A stretch of DNA of 32,762 nt from a bacterium (lineage in GTDB: Bacteria; Patescibacteriota; Minisyncoccia; UBA6257; GWB1-50-10), in the NCBI GenBank assembly GCA_021812365.1, contig JAKANQ010000001.1:1-32762 (forward strand), written 5' to 3'. Below are positions 15,046 to 24,670 of the stretch, one piece after another. The notes beneath the pieces were generated by a model, which was given only the letters and a program-made list of their open reading frames with translations, was not told the DNA's origin and did no database searches. Made by a program: the position numbers and the translations under genes. The stretch's first letter is position 1; every line of letters starts with the position of its first letter.

Positions 15046-16182
15046 TCAGCGAGAAAACCCTTTTACCAATTGAAGTATTTCCTCTGCGGTATTTTTTGCC
15101 GCCGCGGGTTTAAAGAAGTTTTTGGCTGCGATTTTCGCCCTCATCTGCATAGTTTCATCTTTGAGCATCGAGCGAATCAATGAAAGAACAAGGTTCGTGG
15201 TGAGATTCGATTCTTCTACTACTGTTGCCGCTCCCGTACCCGCATAGATATACGCATTGCTTCGTTGATGATCGTTTGCTGAACCCCCGAGAGGAATGAG
15301 TATCGCCGGTTTTTGCGCTGCTGCTATTTCGAATATAGTTCCTGCTCCTGCGCGCGAGATTATGATATCCGCCGCGCCTAACGACTCTTTCATTCTTTGG
15401 GGCGTGAGATATGCAAATTGATGATATCGCGCTTGTAGCGGCTCCTCCAGCTCTTTAAGAGACGGTTTTATGAGTGCTTGCATCTCATCAAAATTTGCCG
15501 CGCCCACCTGATGTGTTATCTGCATTTCGGGCAGGAAGGAATGCAATGAATCCAAAATGAATGTGTTTATGCGGACCGAGCCTTGTGATCCTCCGAGTAC
15601 GAGAATATTCGGAAGGTTTGGATTCAGATTGGTGAATTGCTTTAGCTGTGCAGTATCGCCATAGCCGTCAATGAATTCGCGGCGAATGGGATTTCCCACC
15701 ACTACCGTTTTTGCCGAAGGAAAGTATATAGCCGTTTCTTTGAATGAAACAAGTATCTTTTTTGCGAATTTTGCGGAAAGACGCGTGGTAAGACTTGGAA
15801 CAGAATCGGATTCATGAATCACGATGGGTATCATATACCACCTCGCGGCGATGATGACGGGCAACGCGCCCGGCCCTCCCTTTGAAAAAATAACCGCGGG
15901 CATTTCCGAATAGAGCTTAAAGAGCGCCTGAATGATGCCGAAAAAAAACTTGGGGATATCAATGATATTCCTTATATCGAAATAGCGGCGAAGTTTGCTT
16001 GGTGCGATGGGATATATCGCAATGTCGCGCGATTCGAATTCTTCCGTCATCTCATTGAGGGGTCCAAAATAAGAAAGGCGAAGATTCGGTCCTGCTGCGT
16101 ATTTCAATTCATCCGCGACCGCAAGCAGCGGATATAGGTGTCCGCCCGTTCCCCCACCCGTCAATGCTATACGAATAGTCAT
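15046..16182 (-). CDS. murG: UDP-GlcNAc:undecaprenyl-PP-MurNAc-pentapeptide GlcNAc transferase
   Basis: ALTGGGTGGHLYPLLAVADEL; VLGGSQGS; ISRAGAGTIFEIAA. Confidence 0.95.
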   Translation of the reverse strand: MTIRIALTGGGTGGHLYPLLAVADELKYAAGPNLRLSYFGPLNEMTEEFESRDIAIYPIAPSKLRRYFDIRNIIDIPKFFFGIIQALFKLYSEMPAVIFSKGGPGALPVIIAARWYMIPIVIHESDSVPSLTTRLSAKFAKKILVSFKETAIYFPSAKTVVVGNPIRREFIDGYGDTAQLKQFTNLNPNLPNILVLGGSQGSVRINTFILDSLHSFLPEMQITHQVGAANFDEMQALIKPSLKELEEPLQARYHQFAYLTPQRMKESLGAADIIISRAGAGTIFEIAAAQKPAILIPLGGSANDHQRSNAYIYAGTGAATVVEESNLTTNLVLSLIRSMLKDETMQMRAKIAAKNFFKPAAAKNTAEEILQLVKGFSR

Positions 16183-16185
16183 AAA

Positions 16186-17292
16186 TTAGCGCTTATATTT
16201 TGATATGTTAACAATGATACCGCTCATGGTCAAAAACACAGCCAATGCGGTTCCTCCATAGCTTATGAAAGGAAGCGGTACTCCCGTCATCGGAATGACC
16301 CCTGAAATGGCGCCCACGTTCACGAATGTCTGCAGTCCGAACATGCACATGAAGCTTATCACAAGATAGCGTCCGAAGTTATCCGGCGCATTGCGCGCGA
16401 TTTTCAATCCGCGCCAAATGAATGCAAGGAAGAAAAGAAGAACGGCTATTGCGCCCGCAAAACCCAGTTCCTCCGAGATGATGGCGAATATGGAATCACC
16501 CATCGGTTCCGGCAAATAGTATTTTGTCGTTGAATTTCCAAGTCCCACTCCCCAGATTCCCCCCGAACCAATCGCTATCTGCGCCTGTGCGATGTGATAT
16601 CCTTTGCCAAGCGGATCGGCAGCAGCAGCGTTCAAAAATGTGCTTACGCGCGCGGCTCTGTATGCTTTTACGGATACGAGCGCGATGGCGCCAAGACACG
16701 CAACAAGCACAAGTGCCGCGACAAAACGAACCTTTGCGCCGGAGGTGAAGTATACGAGCAATGAGGTAAGAAATATAAGTCCCGCCATTGAGGTTGCCGG
16801 CTGCATAAGCAAAAGAAACATCACGAGTGCGATGAGTATGGTGAACGGAACAAGTCCGCCCCAAAAACTTTTGCCGCGCTGCTGGCTTTTGCTTATCCAC
16901 GCGGAAAGGTAGATGAAGAACGCCAATTTCATTATTTCTCCGGGTTGAAATGAAAGGGGGCCGAGATTCACCCAGCGAGTACCTCCCTTCAATGTAAGGC
17001 CAAGAGGCGTAAATACGAGGAGTAGGGTTCCGATGCCCGCAATAAGTATATAGGGGGCGATCTTTTCCCAGCGCCTATAGTACATGAAATATCCAATAGC
17101 AAATCCTATAAGTCCTGGTATCAATCCGCTCATTATCTGGTGTTTCAAATAATAGGTGCTGTCATTGAAACCCTTTGCGGCAAGTTCCGAAGACGCGCTC
17201 ATAAGCATTACAAAACCGAATATTACAAGAATCGTGAGGAATCCCACGAATACCATATCCGCATCCGAACTTTTGGGGCCTGAAAGTCGCAT
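16186..17292 (-). CDS. ftsW: FtsW/RodA-family lipid II polymerase / division protein
   Basis: SEDS protein; GGTRWVNLGPLSFQPGEIMKLA; GVPLPFISYGGTA. Confidence 0.93.
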   Translation of the reverse strand: MRLSGPKSSDADMVFVGFLTILVIFGFVMLMSASSELAAKGFNDSTYYLKHQIMSGLIPGLIGFAIGYFMYYRRWEKIAPYILIAGIGTLLLVFTPLGLTLKGGTRWVNLGPLSFQPGEIMKLAFFIYLSAWISKSQQRGKSFWGGLVPFTILIALVMFLLLMQPATSMAGLIFLTSLLVYFTSGAKVRFVAALVLVACLGAIALVSVKAYRAARVSTFLNAAAADPLGKGYHIAQAQIAIGSGGIWGVGLGNSTTKYYLPEPMGDSIFAIISEELGFAGAIAVLLFFLAFIWRGLKIARNAPDNFGRYLVISFMCMFGLQTFVNVGAISGVIPMTGVPLPFISYGGTALAVFLTMSGIIVNISKYKR

Positions 17293-17293
17293 A

Positions 17294-18790
17294 TTATGTT
17301 CGCTTGATTATCGCACCGCTTAGCGTGTGCATATTCATTCCATTTTCGAGCGCAAGCTCGCCATTCACGAATACATAGGTCGGTTCAAAATTCGAAAATA
17401 TCGCTATGTCCGCAAAATACCCCTCTCTTACGAATCCTCGCTTCGCGATGCCGTATTTTTGCGCGGGCAATGATGTTGCTTTTTCCACTGCTTTTTCCAA
17501 GCTTATCAATTTTGAATCATCCGCAAACCGTAAGAATGTCGGAAACGTTTCCGTGCTTGGCGTAAATTTAAATTCTTTCTTGCCGAAACTCGCGCTATTC
17601 GTTGAGATGATTGAGTTTGGGTGCGCAAGGAAGGAATTAAGCGTTTCGATATCGACTATCTTCGCCGCAAGTGTTGCTCTCAAATGAGTAAGTTCCATGA
17701 TCCTAAGGAGCCCTTCCTCGTAGTTCATGCTATTTCGCGTCGAAAATTCCTTTATCGATTTACCTTCCAAATATTTCAGCGATGCATCGGGTATGTGCGT
17801 AATAATGCACTCACGTGGCGCATTTTCTTTGAGATATGAAATGAGCCGTTCGCGATTGGATGCCACCCTCATCTTTTTGTGCATCGTTTCGATACTTTCT
17901 TCGCTAAACCATTTTGGGAGAAGCTCGTATATGAGGAGAGGAACCGAATCAAAAGGATTTACATCAAAATGTATCTGATGGCGGGACGACTCTTTCTCTA
18001 TTTTCGCGGCCGCATCTTTATATGTGTCGCGATATTTCTTTAGAGGTTGAAGATGAGATATTTCTACATTTGCATTCGTTTCAATCGCCAGTTCGAGTAT
18101 CTCATCAATGGATTCTTCCAAACCTTCTCGAGCGTCTCTTACGTGGACAGCGTAGATGCTATTGTGCTTTGCAACAACGCGGACCAGTTCGCGAAGTTCC
18201 GAGAATGGAGTTCGTGCGGCGTGCGTATGTTCAAGGCCGACTGAAAGCCCGAATGCCCCATCTTTCAATCCATCCCCCACTATCTTTTTGAACATCTCAA
18301 TTTCGCTTTCCGTAAGGTCGCGAAATCTGTTTTGAGTTATCGCTCGCCGAAGCGAGGTGTGCCCTATGAGCGTTCCAAAATTGATACCTAGTTTTTTCCG
18401 TTTCAGAATCTCCAAAAATTCTTTCACGGAATGCCAGTTCACGTTGATACCCTTCTCACTTCCCCATTCGCGTACCGATTCAAGCGAACCGCCTATCTGC
18501 GGAGCCAAAGAAACGCCACAATTGCCGCCTATGATGGTGGTGATGCCTTGCCGTATGAAATCCTCCTGATACGGCTCATAGAAGAGCGACATATGGTGGT
18601 CGGAATGAGAAGTAATATCGACAAATCCGGGCGTTACCATTGAGCTTCCCGCATCGATGACCACATCCGCGTGTTCACGTGAAAGAGTTCCGCATTTGGC
18701 GATATACGCGCCACGGATAAGAATATCTTTTTTGACCGGAGCGGTTCCGCTTCCGTCATACACCAGGCCGTTTTTAATTAGCGTCGTCAT
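17294..18790 (-). CDS. amidohydrolase, N-acyl-D-amino-acid deacylase-like
   Basis: VDAGSSMVTPGFVDITSHSDHH; GGNCGVSLAP; VEISHLQPLKKY; FADIAIF. Confidence 0.85.
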   Translation of the reverse strand: MTTLIKNGLVYDGSGTAPVKKDILIRGAYIAKCGTLSREHADVVIDAGSSMVTPGFVDITSHSDHHMSLFYEPYQEDFIRQGITTIIGGNCGVSLAPQIGGSLESVREWGSEKGINVNWHSVKEFLEILKRKKLGINFGTLIGHTSLRRAITQNRFRDLTESEIEMFKKIVGDGLKDGAFGLSVGLEHTHAARTPFSELRELVRVVAKHNSIYAVHVRDAREGLEESIDEILELAIETNANVEISHLQPLKKYRDTYKDAAAKIEKESSRHQIHFDVNPFDSVPLLIYELLPKWFSEESIETMHKKMRVASNRERLISYLKENAPRECIITHIPDASLKYLEGKSIKEFSTRNSMNYEEGLLRIMELTHLRATLAAKIVDIETLNSFLAHPNSIISTNSASFGKKEFKFTPSTETFPTFLRFADDSKLISLEKAVEKATSLPAQKYGIAKRGFVREGYFADIAIFSNFEPTYVFVNGELALENGMNMHTLSGAIIKRT

Positions 18791-18822
18791 TCGTCTATTT
18801 ATTTTACATCATTTGAAGAAAA

Positions 18823-18853
18823 AATCCCCGTTCACCTATGGTGATTGGGGATT
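18823..18853 (-). terminator. terminator of the 18871..19092 gene
   Basis: AATCCCC..CACC..GGTG..GGGGATT with T-run on the minus strand. Confidence 0.75.
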
Positions 18854-18870
18854 TCAATGATATGAAGGAA

Positions 18871-19092
18871 TCAATGCTTCCGTTTTTTCCTCGTTTTTCG
18901 ACGATTAGCGATTGCGAAGAAGATGTTTCGTCCGCTGGGTGTGTTTTTGCTCGCGCGGTAGAGCTTGTTGAAGTATGGGATATTGGGCATGCCGCTCGTC
19001 ACAATTCTAAACATACTCGATCCTCGATGTAAAAGTTCGCTTCCGAAGAGTGCTTCAACCATGAGAATCACAAGCGACCTTCTCGCATTCAT
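18871..19092 (-). CDS. small basic orphan protein, 73 aa (MNARRSLVILMVEALFGSELLHRG...RRKTRKKRKH)
   Basis: GGAGG SD 5 nt before the ATG at 19092; own terminator downstream. Confidence 0.65.
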   Translation of the reverse strand: MNARRSLVILMVEALFGSELLHRGSSMFRIVTSGMPNIPYFNKLYRASKNTPSGRNIFFAIANRRKTRKKRKH

Positions 19093-19174
19093 ATATGCCT
19101 CCATTCGTCATTGGGGTATGAGAACGTGCGTGCAAGAATAGTAACACTCATTATTCGCTTTCGCCAATCATTTT

Positions 19175-20221
19175 CTAAAGAAATCGCGCGAGGAAGAAAA
19201 GCGTAAGTCCAATCGTCGTTGCGACGATGGACACGAACCAAAAGCGCATCGTGATCTGGCTTTCGGGCCAACCAAGCGCTTCGAAATGGTGATGGATCGG
19301 CGTGGAGAGAAATACTTTCTTCTTTCTTATTTTTTTACTGATGACCTGAATGATGACCGTGGAGGATTCAAAGATAAGAATAGAACCGAAGAATGGAAGA
19401 AAGAGCGCAGTGTTTGTGAGCATTACCATCACGCCAAGGGTGATGCCGAGCGACATTGAGCCCGTATCGCCCATGAAAAAACGCGCTGGATGGATGTTGA
19501 ACCAAAGAAATGCAAGGATAGAGCCTAAAATGACCGCATTCATCGCCGCAAGATCGAAGCGATGCATTGCAAACGAGATGACCGCAAGCGCGCCAAAGGA
19601 AAAGAATAATGTTCCCGCGGCAAGTCCGTCCAGACCATCAGTCTCATTCGTTGAAAATGCGGTCGCAATGAGGATGAACATGAAGAATGGAATGTACCAC
19701 CACCCCATTGAGATATTCCCGTAGAAAGGAACGTAGAGTGTATTGAATCCAAGTCTGAGGTAAAACCACCACGCGCCAACTGCTGAAATCGCGGTATAGA
19801 GGACAAGTTTTTGTTTCACGCTAAGTCCTCCTCCGTGAGGCCCCTTTCCCATGAGTCCATAGATGTCGTCGATGAGCCCCACAATCGCCGCAAAGAAAAG
19901 TGATGCGAGTGGAAGGTAGGTTTCCGAGCGGCTTACGAAATTGAAATAGTTTGCAAACCCGTCGAAGAATTTTTGTAAGATGAAAAATATGATAGCGAGT
20001 CCGATGACCGTGCCCCAGATAATAATGCCCCCCATCGTCGGCGTATCCGCTTTTTTCTTGTGAAATTGATAGAATATCGGCGCGCTTGATTCATCGCGGA
20101 TATTCGTCTTCTTTACGTTGAATTTTTTGAGAAGACGGACCACGAAAGGCGTCAAAAAAAGAGCAACAACGAAACCAAGCGCGAAAAGTATTAAAATGCG
20201 GATTGCCTCAAATGCGATCAT
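19175..20221 (-). CDS. mraY: phospho-N-acetylmuramoyl-pentapeptide transferase
   Basis: KKADTPTMGGIIIW; NETDGLDGLAAG; MGDTGSMSLG; TPIHHHFEALGWPE. Confidence 0.97.
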   Translation of the reverse strand: MIAFEAIRILILFALGFVVALFLTPFVVRLLKKFNVKKTNIRDESSAPIFYQFHKKKADTPTMGGIIIWGTVIGLAIIFFILQKFFDGFANYFNFVSRSETYLPLASLFFAAIVGLIDDIYGLMGKGPHGGGLSVKQKLVLYTAISAVGAWWFYLRLGFNTLYVPFYGNISMGWWYIPFFMFILIATAFSTNETDGLDGLAAGTLFFSFGALAVISFAMHRFDLAAMNAVILGSILAFLWFNIHPARFFMGDTGSMSLGITLGVMVMLTNTALFLPFFGSILIFESSTVIIQVISKKIRKKKVFLSTPIHHHFEALGWPESQITMRFWFVSIVATTIGLTLFFLARFL

Positions 20222-20222
20222 G

Positions 20223-21155
20223 TTAGTTGTATATATATGCTTCCTTTATCCATTTCAGAAGCTTGTTGGTTTGTTCTGTGCGGTCATGGCTTCCCAAGAG
20301 TATGTATATGATGCGGTCATTGTTGAATGAAAACAAGGCAAGCAAGTTTTCTCTCGCCTCGGGCGTGGTGCCCGTCTTTCCTCCAAGAAATGACGCGTCC
20401 GATGAGAAGATATCGATGTTATTTACGCTTCGGCTTACCGTGCTATTCGTCGGCTGTACTTTGATAGTCTGTAATCGCGTCCATCCTATTATTTCCGGAT
20501 GCTTGTCTATGAGATATTTTGCGAGTTTCAAAAGGTCGCTTGTGGTCGATTCATTTTTCGGTGAGAGACCTGAACCGTCATAGAAGACAGTGTTCGTCAT
20601 TCCGAGGTCCTGCGCCTTTTTATTGAGCATCACCGCAAATGCTTCCTTACCTCCCTCATATTGCTCAAATGCGGCAGCCGCGCGATTTGATGAGACCATG
20701 AGCATTATCTTCATGAGGTCTTCGGAAGTGTATGTTTCCCCACTTTTCAGGTCTCCTGCGATACCTTCCGTTTCAAGCGCCTCCTTGGTTATTGGAATTG
20801 TCTTGGTGAGTCCCACATTTTCAGTTATGACGACTGCGGTCATAAGTTTTGTGAGGGACGCCATGGGCCATTGCTTATTCGTTTGATAATTGAAAAGCGG
20901 ATAATCAAGATCAAGGTCCTGTATCAAGACGGACTGCGCATCAACCTGCGGATCCAATACATCCATTTTCCTTGTGGGAAGTTTTCGCGTGTCCTGAGGT
21001 GTATGCGCAGGAATTGTTCCCGTGTCTTCAGCGGTGCTTGTGGCCGTTCCTTCAAACGCGCTTCTCGAACTTTGAGAAATGGAAATTAATTTGGTAATCG
21101 CAAATGAAGCGACAATGACCGTAGTAACAATAAGTAGTTGCGTGCGTAATGACAT
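20223..21155 (-). CDS. D-alanyl-D-alanine carboxypeptidase (serine-type PBP)
   Basis: SLTK (SxxK), SSN, KTGTT motifs; N-terminal TM. Confidence 0.92.
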   Translation of the reverse strand: MSLRTQLLIVTTVIVASFAITKLISISQSSRSAFEGTATSTAEDTGTIPAHTPQDTRKLPTRKMDVLDPQVDAQSVLIQDLDLDYPLFNYQTNKQWPMASLTKLMTAVVITENVGLTKTIPITKEALETEGIAGDLKSGETYTSEDLMKIMLMVSSNRAAAAFEQYEGGKEAFAVMLNKKAQDLGMTNTVFYDGSGLSPKNESTTSDLLKLAKYLIDKHPEIIGWTRLQTIKVQPTNSTVSRSVNNIDIFSSDASFLGGKTGTTPEARENLLALFSFNNDRIIYILLGSHDRTEQTNKLLKWIKEAYIYN

Positions 21156-21169
21156 ATGAATATCCGTAT

Positions 21170-21742
21170 CTACTGTGAAATGGCCGCTGGCCCCGCTGAT
21201 TCCGTTTGCGGCTGAAGCTGCTCCTCGAATTGTTTCAATGTTTCTTTATATTTCGCATATTCGGGCAGCTGTTCGACGGATGTAACACCCATATGCTTCA
21301 AAAAGCGTTCAGTGATCCTATAGTGGAATGAACTTCCCTTCTCATCGCCGCGTTCCACAAGACCGCGCATTACTAGGCTTCGAATGGTGAAACTTGAATT
21401 CACGCCGCGCACGTAGTCGACGGTTGAGCGTGGCACCGGACCCAAATACGCGATAAGCGATAGTGTTTCAAGCGCCGCGGGCGTCAATTGTTCCCTGAAT
21501 TCGTCTTTAATGATGGACTCGCCTATCTGTTTCAATTCGGGCTTGGTAACAAGCTGCACCCTTTTTTCTTTATGTAAAAGCAAAAGACCCCGCGTCTCGT
21601 CCTCCGCGAGTTTCTTTTCCAATTCAGTAAGCGTCTTTTCGCACTCCTCTTCGGAAATTGAGAGTAGTGACGCTATTTTCTTGATTTCTATCGGTTCTCC
21701 AAAATAAAAGAGAAGTGCTTCGATTTGTGCAAAGATATTCAT
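21170..21742 (-). CDS. scpB: segregation and condensation protein B
   Basis: IEALLFYFGEPIEIKKIASLL ... TLSLIAYLGPVPRSTVDYVRGVNSSFTIRSLVMRGLVER. Confidence 0.93.
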   Translation of the reverse strand: MNIFAQIEALLFYFGEPIEIKKIASLLSISEEECEKTLTELEKKLAEDETRGLLLLHKEKRVQLVTKPELKQIGESIIKDEFREQLTPAALETLSLIAYLGPVPRSTVDYVRGVNSSFTIRSLVMRGLVERGDEKGSSFHYRITERFLKHMGVTSVEQLPEYAKYKETLKQFEEQLQPQTESAGPAAISQ

Positions 21743-21745
21743 ACG

Positions 21746-22534
21746 TTATTCTAATCCCTCCTCTTGTACATTGTATTCGGTGAGGGTTGTTTTCGCAATC
21801 TTCATTTCTTCAAAATGTCCCGCTTGTTCCACATTCACGAGCTGTTGCTTGATGAGGTGAAGAATGGCCAGAAAGAGCACTACCACTTCCCCTTTGGTTC
21901 CGTTTCCGCCGTGAAGTTCGCTGAATGTAGTGGGAATGCTGGTGAGTCGCGCCGCTATTTCTTGAATCTTCGTGCGTAAATTGACGATCTGATTGCGCAC
22001 TGTCGCTTTAGGCTTGAAGAGCTGTTCCAAATCCCCCGTGATCTTAAGAATCGACTCAAAAAGTTTTTCAGGGGTTACGTCAGAGGGAGGATAGAAAAGA
22101 GGTTCGTTCGAGGTTAAAAATTCGCGCGCATACATCTTTGGCATATCGCTCCACAATGCGCGAACGTGTTCTTGCGTCTTCTTGAATTCCTTATAGAGCG
22201 CGAGACGGTGCTCGAGATCTTTTATTTCTGTTTCTTCTTCCACGCTGAGATCAAGCGATGGTAAAAGTGACTTTGATTTTATAAGAAGCAGGCGTGAGGC
22301 GATGACCAGAAAATCCGCGAGAAGTTCCGGGGGTGCGTCGAATAATGGGGAATCTTCATTTGGGGGAAGATTTTCAACCAATGCCACCTTGAACTGATCG
22401 AGGTAGCCTAAAAAATCATTTGTTACGTCCGCGAGACTCACTTGTGAGACCTCAAGTTTCTTCTCTTCGATGAGGCTGAGAAGTTTTTCAAGAGGACCCT
22501 GGAAATATTCCAAACGTAGTTCAAAGTTCGACAT
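21746..22534 (-). CDS. scpA: segregation and condensation protein A
   Basis: FELRLEYFQGPLEKLLSLIEEKKLEVSQVSLADVTNDFL; start corrected to MSNFELRL. Confidence 0.92.
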   Translation of the reverse strand: MSNFELRLEYFQGPLEKLLSLIEEKKLEVSQVSLADVTNDFLGYLDQFKVALVENLPPNEDSPLFDAPPELLADFLVIASRLLLIKSKSLLPSLDLSVEEETEIKDLEHRLALYKEFKKTQEHVRALWSDMPKMYAREFLTSNEPLFYPPSDVTPEKLFESILKITGDLEQLFKPKATVRNQIVNLRTKIQEIAARLTSIPTTFSELHGGNGTKGEVVVLFLAILHLIKQQLVNVEQAGHFEEMKIAKTTLTEYNVQEEGLE

Positions 22535-22548
22535 GTGATAGATGGATA

Positions 22549-23544
22549 TTATCCGTGGCGGATGACCATTACGTCTCCGTCCTGCACTACGTAGTCCTTG
22601 CCCTCCAATTTCATCCAGCCCTTTTGCTTTGCCTGATTCCATCCTCCCGCCTCAAGTAATTTTTGCCAATTCACCACCTCGGCGCGGATGAACGTTTTTT
22701 CAAAATCGGTATGAATTGCGCCCGCCGCTTGCGGAGCCTTCCATCCGCGTTCGATCGTCCATGCGCGCGTTTCATCCTCGCCCGTTGTTAAGAAGCTGAT
22801 GAGGTCCAATATCTCATAGGCCTTTGCGATGAGCTCGTCCATCTTTTGAGCATTTGAAAGATCAATGACCACATATTTTCCTCCAAGTTCCCCTATCTTC
22901 TTCTTCAGTTCTTCGGGCACGTGACTCTCCTCGCCATTCAAGAGGAAGACCTGCTCCTTGGCGGTTAAGAGCCCTAATTCGCGAATGATATCCTCGTTCT
23001 TGTATTTTTTGGTAAGGTTCCCCTTTTCCAATTCCTCTTTCACTGATTTCAATATTGTCGCGTCGTGTGCCGCTTTTTTATCTCCCGCACGCACATCGCG
23101 TTCCAATTTTTCCAAACGCTTGGTCACCGTTTCGAGATCTTTGAAGATAAGTTCGGTATTTATGATATCAAGGTCGCGAAGCGGGTCGGTTGAGCCTTCC
23201 ACGTGGATGATATCGCCAAGCGGAAAACAACGAAGTACTTGTACGATCGCCTTACATTCGCGGATGTTCGCCAAAAATTGGTTGCCGAGCCCTTCCCCCT
23301 CACTCGCTCCTTTTACGAGTCCCGCAATATCATAGAATTCCACCACTGCCGGAACTATTTTTTTGGAATTGGATAATTTTGCAAGTTTCTCCAATCGTTC
23401 ATCGGGGACGGGTACTACGCCGATATTCGGATCAATTGTCGCAAATGGATAGTTTGCGATATGGACCTCTTGTTTCGTCAATATCTTAAATAAGGTGGAC
23501 TTTCCCACGTTCGGAAGTCCTACAATGCCAATAGAAAGCTTCAT
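22549..23544 (-). CDS. ychF: redox-regulated GTPase/ATPase YchF
   Basis: [49 protein letters not shown]-terminal TGS domain. Confidence 0.97.
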   Translation of the reverse strand: MKLSIGIVGLPNVGKSTLFKILTKQEVHIANYPFATIDPNIGVVPVPDERLEKLAKLSNSKKIVPAVVEFYDIAGLVKGASEGEGLGNQFLANIRECKAIVQVLRCFPLGDIIHVEGSTDPLRDLDIINTELIFKDLETVTKRLEKLERDVRAGDKKAAHDATILKSVKEELEKGNLTKKYKNEDIIRELGLLTAKEQVFLLNGEESHVPEELKKKIGELGGKYVVIDLSNAQKMDELIAKAYEILDLISFLTTGEDETRAWTIERGWKAPQAAGAIHTDFEKTFIRAEVVNWQKLLEAGGWNQAKQKGWMKLEGKDYVVQDGDVMVIRHG

Positions 23545-23595
23545 AATGTATGCTCATTTTACCGATTTTTCCGCGTTTTCTCAAGTAATAAAATC

Positions 23596-23613
23596 CCCCC
23601 GATTTCTCGGGGG
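23596..23613 (-). terminator. terminator of the CAP-domain gene
   Basis: CCCCCGA-TTTC-TCGGGGG, T-rich downstream on the minus strand. Confidence 0.7.
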
Positions 23614-23622
23614 AATTCATTA

Positions 23623-24576
23623 CTAGAATATTGCCGCATTCATCAGTGAGAAGTAATGATTTAAAATAAGAATCCCATTTAAGACTATTATTAAGAACAT
23701 GCCGTTCATTACCAGTCTAAGGTGCTGTGTTTTTATCTTAATGAGCGCATTCAATAGCAGTGCCATTGAGATGATTGCCATGAGTATCAAGTAAATAGAT
23801 GCTGATATTTTCTTTGGCGATGTGATGGCGCTCCATGGAGATTGTGATGCGGGAATCGTATTTCCGGCCGCAATGGAAGTTTCTCCAAGAACTGCTTCTT
23901 TGCTGGTGCTTGCTACGACCGTTGAGGTTGTAACGTCATTTCCGGGTGTTTCATCTTGCTTAGCTGCCGGAATAGAGGGAATGTTTGTGGCCGTTGCTAC
24001 CGCCTGTGATTCCGCCGGTTTTCCGAATATCTGTACGACAAATGTTGTTTCTTTGCCTTGATATGTCCCATGGGCAATACCAATACCAATTTCCGTGAAA
24101 TGCTGACTTAACATATTCGCGCGATGCGCGGGCGAGTTGAGCCATGCTTTTATCACATCTTCGGAGTCGGAGAAATTGATTGCTAAATTCTCTCCCGCAT
24201 AGCTGTATTTGTAACCAGCCTTATTTATCCAAAACCAAGGCTCTATTCCCGAGGGGCTTGTATGAGCAAAATATCCATTTGCCACCATATCTTCCGCTTT
24301 CATTTTTGCGGCGGCATCCAACAGAGAATTTTCTTTAAGAGCGTTCAAATCGTTTGACGTGCGACTTATGTTCGTTTCATCGACGAGCGTCGTTTGCAAT
24401 ACGGAGGCGAAAAAATTCGTCCTTTTCAGTTGAAATGGGTCGGCAAAAAAGACCACCTCGATAAGGAGAACGAGAATGAGAACGAATATGGCCGATTCCG
24501 TACGCAACGAATGTGGCTTGTATTCGTTGTGTTCATGCGGAATAAAGTACTTCTTAAGCCATTTAAGAATGCTCAT
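23623..24576 (-). CDS. CAP (SCP/PR1, YkwD-like) domain membrane protein
   Basis: AGENLAINFSDSEDVIKAWLNSPAHRANMLSQHFTEIGIGIA; N- and C-terminal TM segments. Confidence 0.9.
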   Translation of the reverse strand: MSILKWLKKYFIPHEHNEYKPHSLRTESAIFVLILVLLIEVVFFADPFQLKRTNFFASVLQTTLVDETNISRTSNDLNALKENSLLDAAAKMKAEDMVANGYFAHTSPSGIEPWFWINKAGYKYSYAGENLAINFSDSEDVIKAWLNSPAHRANMLSQHFTEIGIGIAHGTYQGKETTFVVQIFGKPAESQAVATATNIPSIPAAKQDETPGNDVTTSTVVASTSKEAVLGETSIAAGNTIPASQSPWSAITSPKKISASIYLILMAIISMALLLNALIKIKTQHLRLVMNGMFLIIVLNGILILNHYFSLMNAAIF

Positions 24577-24626
24577 AATGAATGAGAAATTTATACCACA
24601 AAATCATAAAAATATCAAATACAAAA

Positions 24627-24653
24627 AACTCCTCGCTATCGCTAGGAGGAGTT
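24627..24653 (-). terminator. terminator of the large surface-protein gene
   Basis: AACTCCTC...GAGGAGTT with T-run on the minus strand. Confidence 0.75.
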
Positions 24654-24670
24654 CTTTGAGCTTTCTTGCG

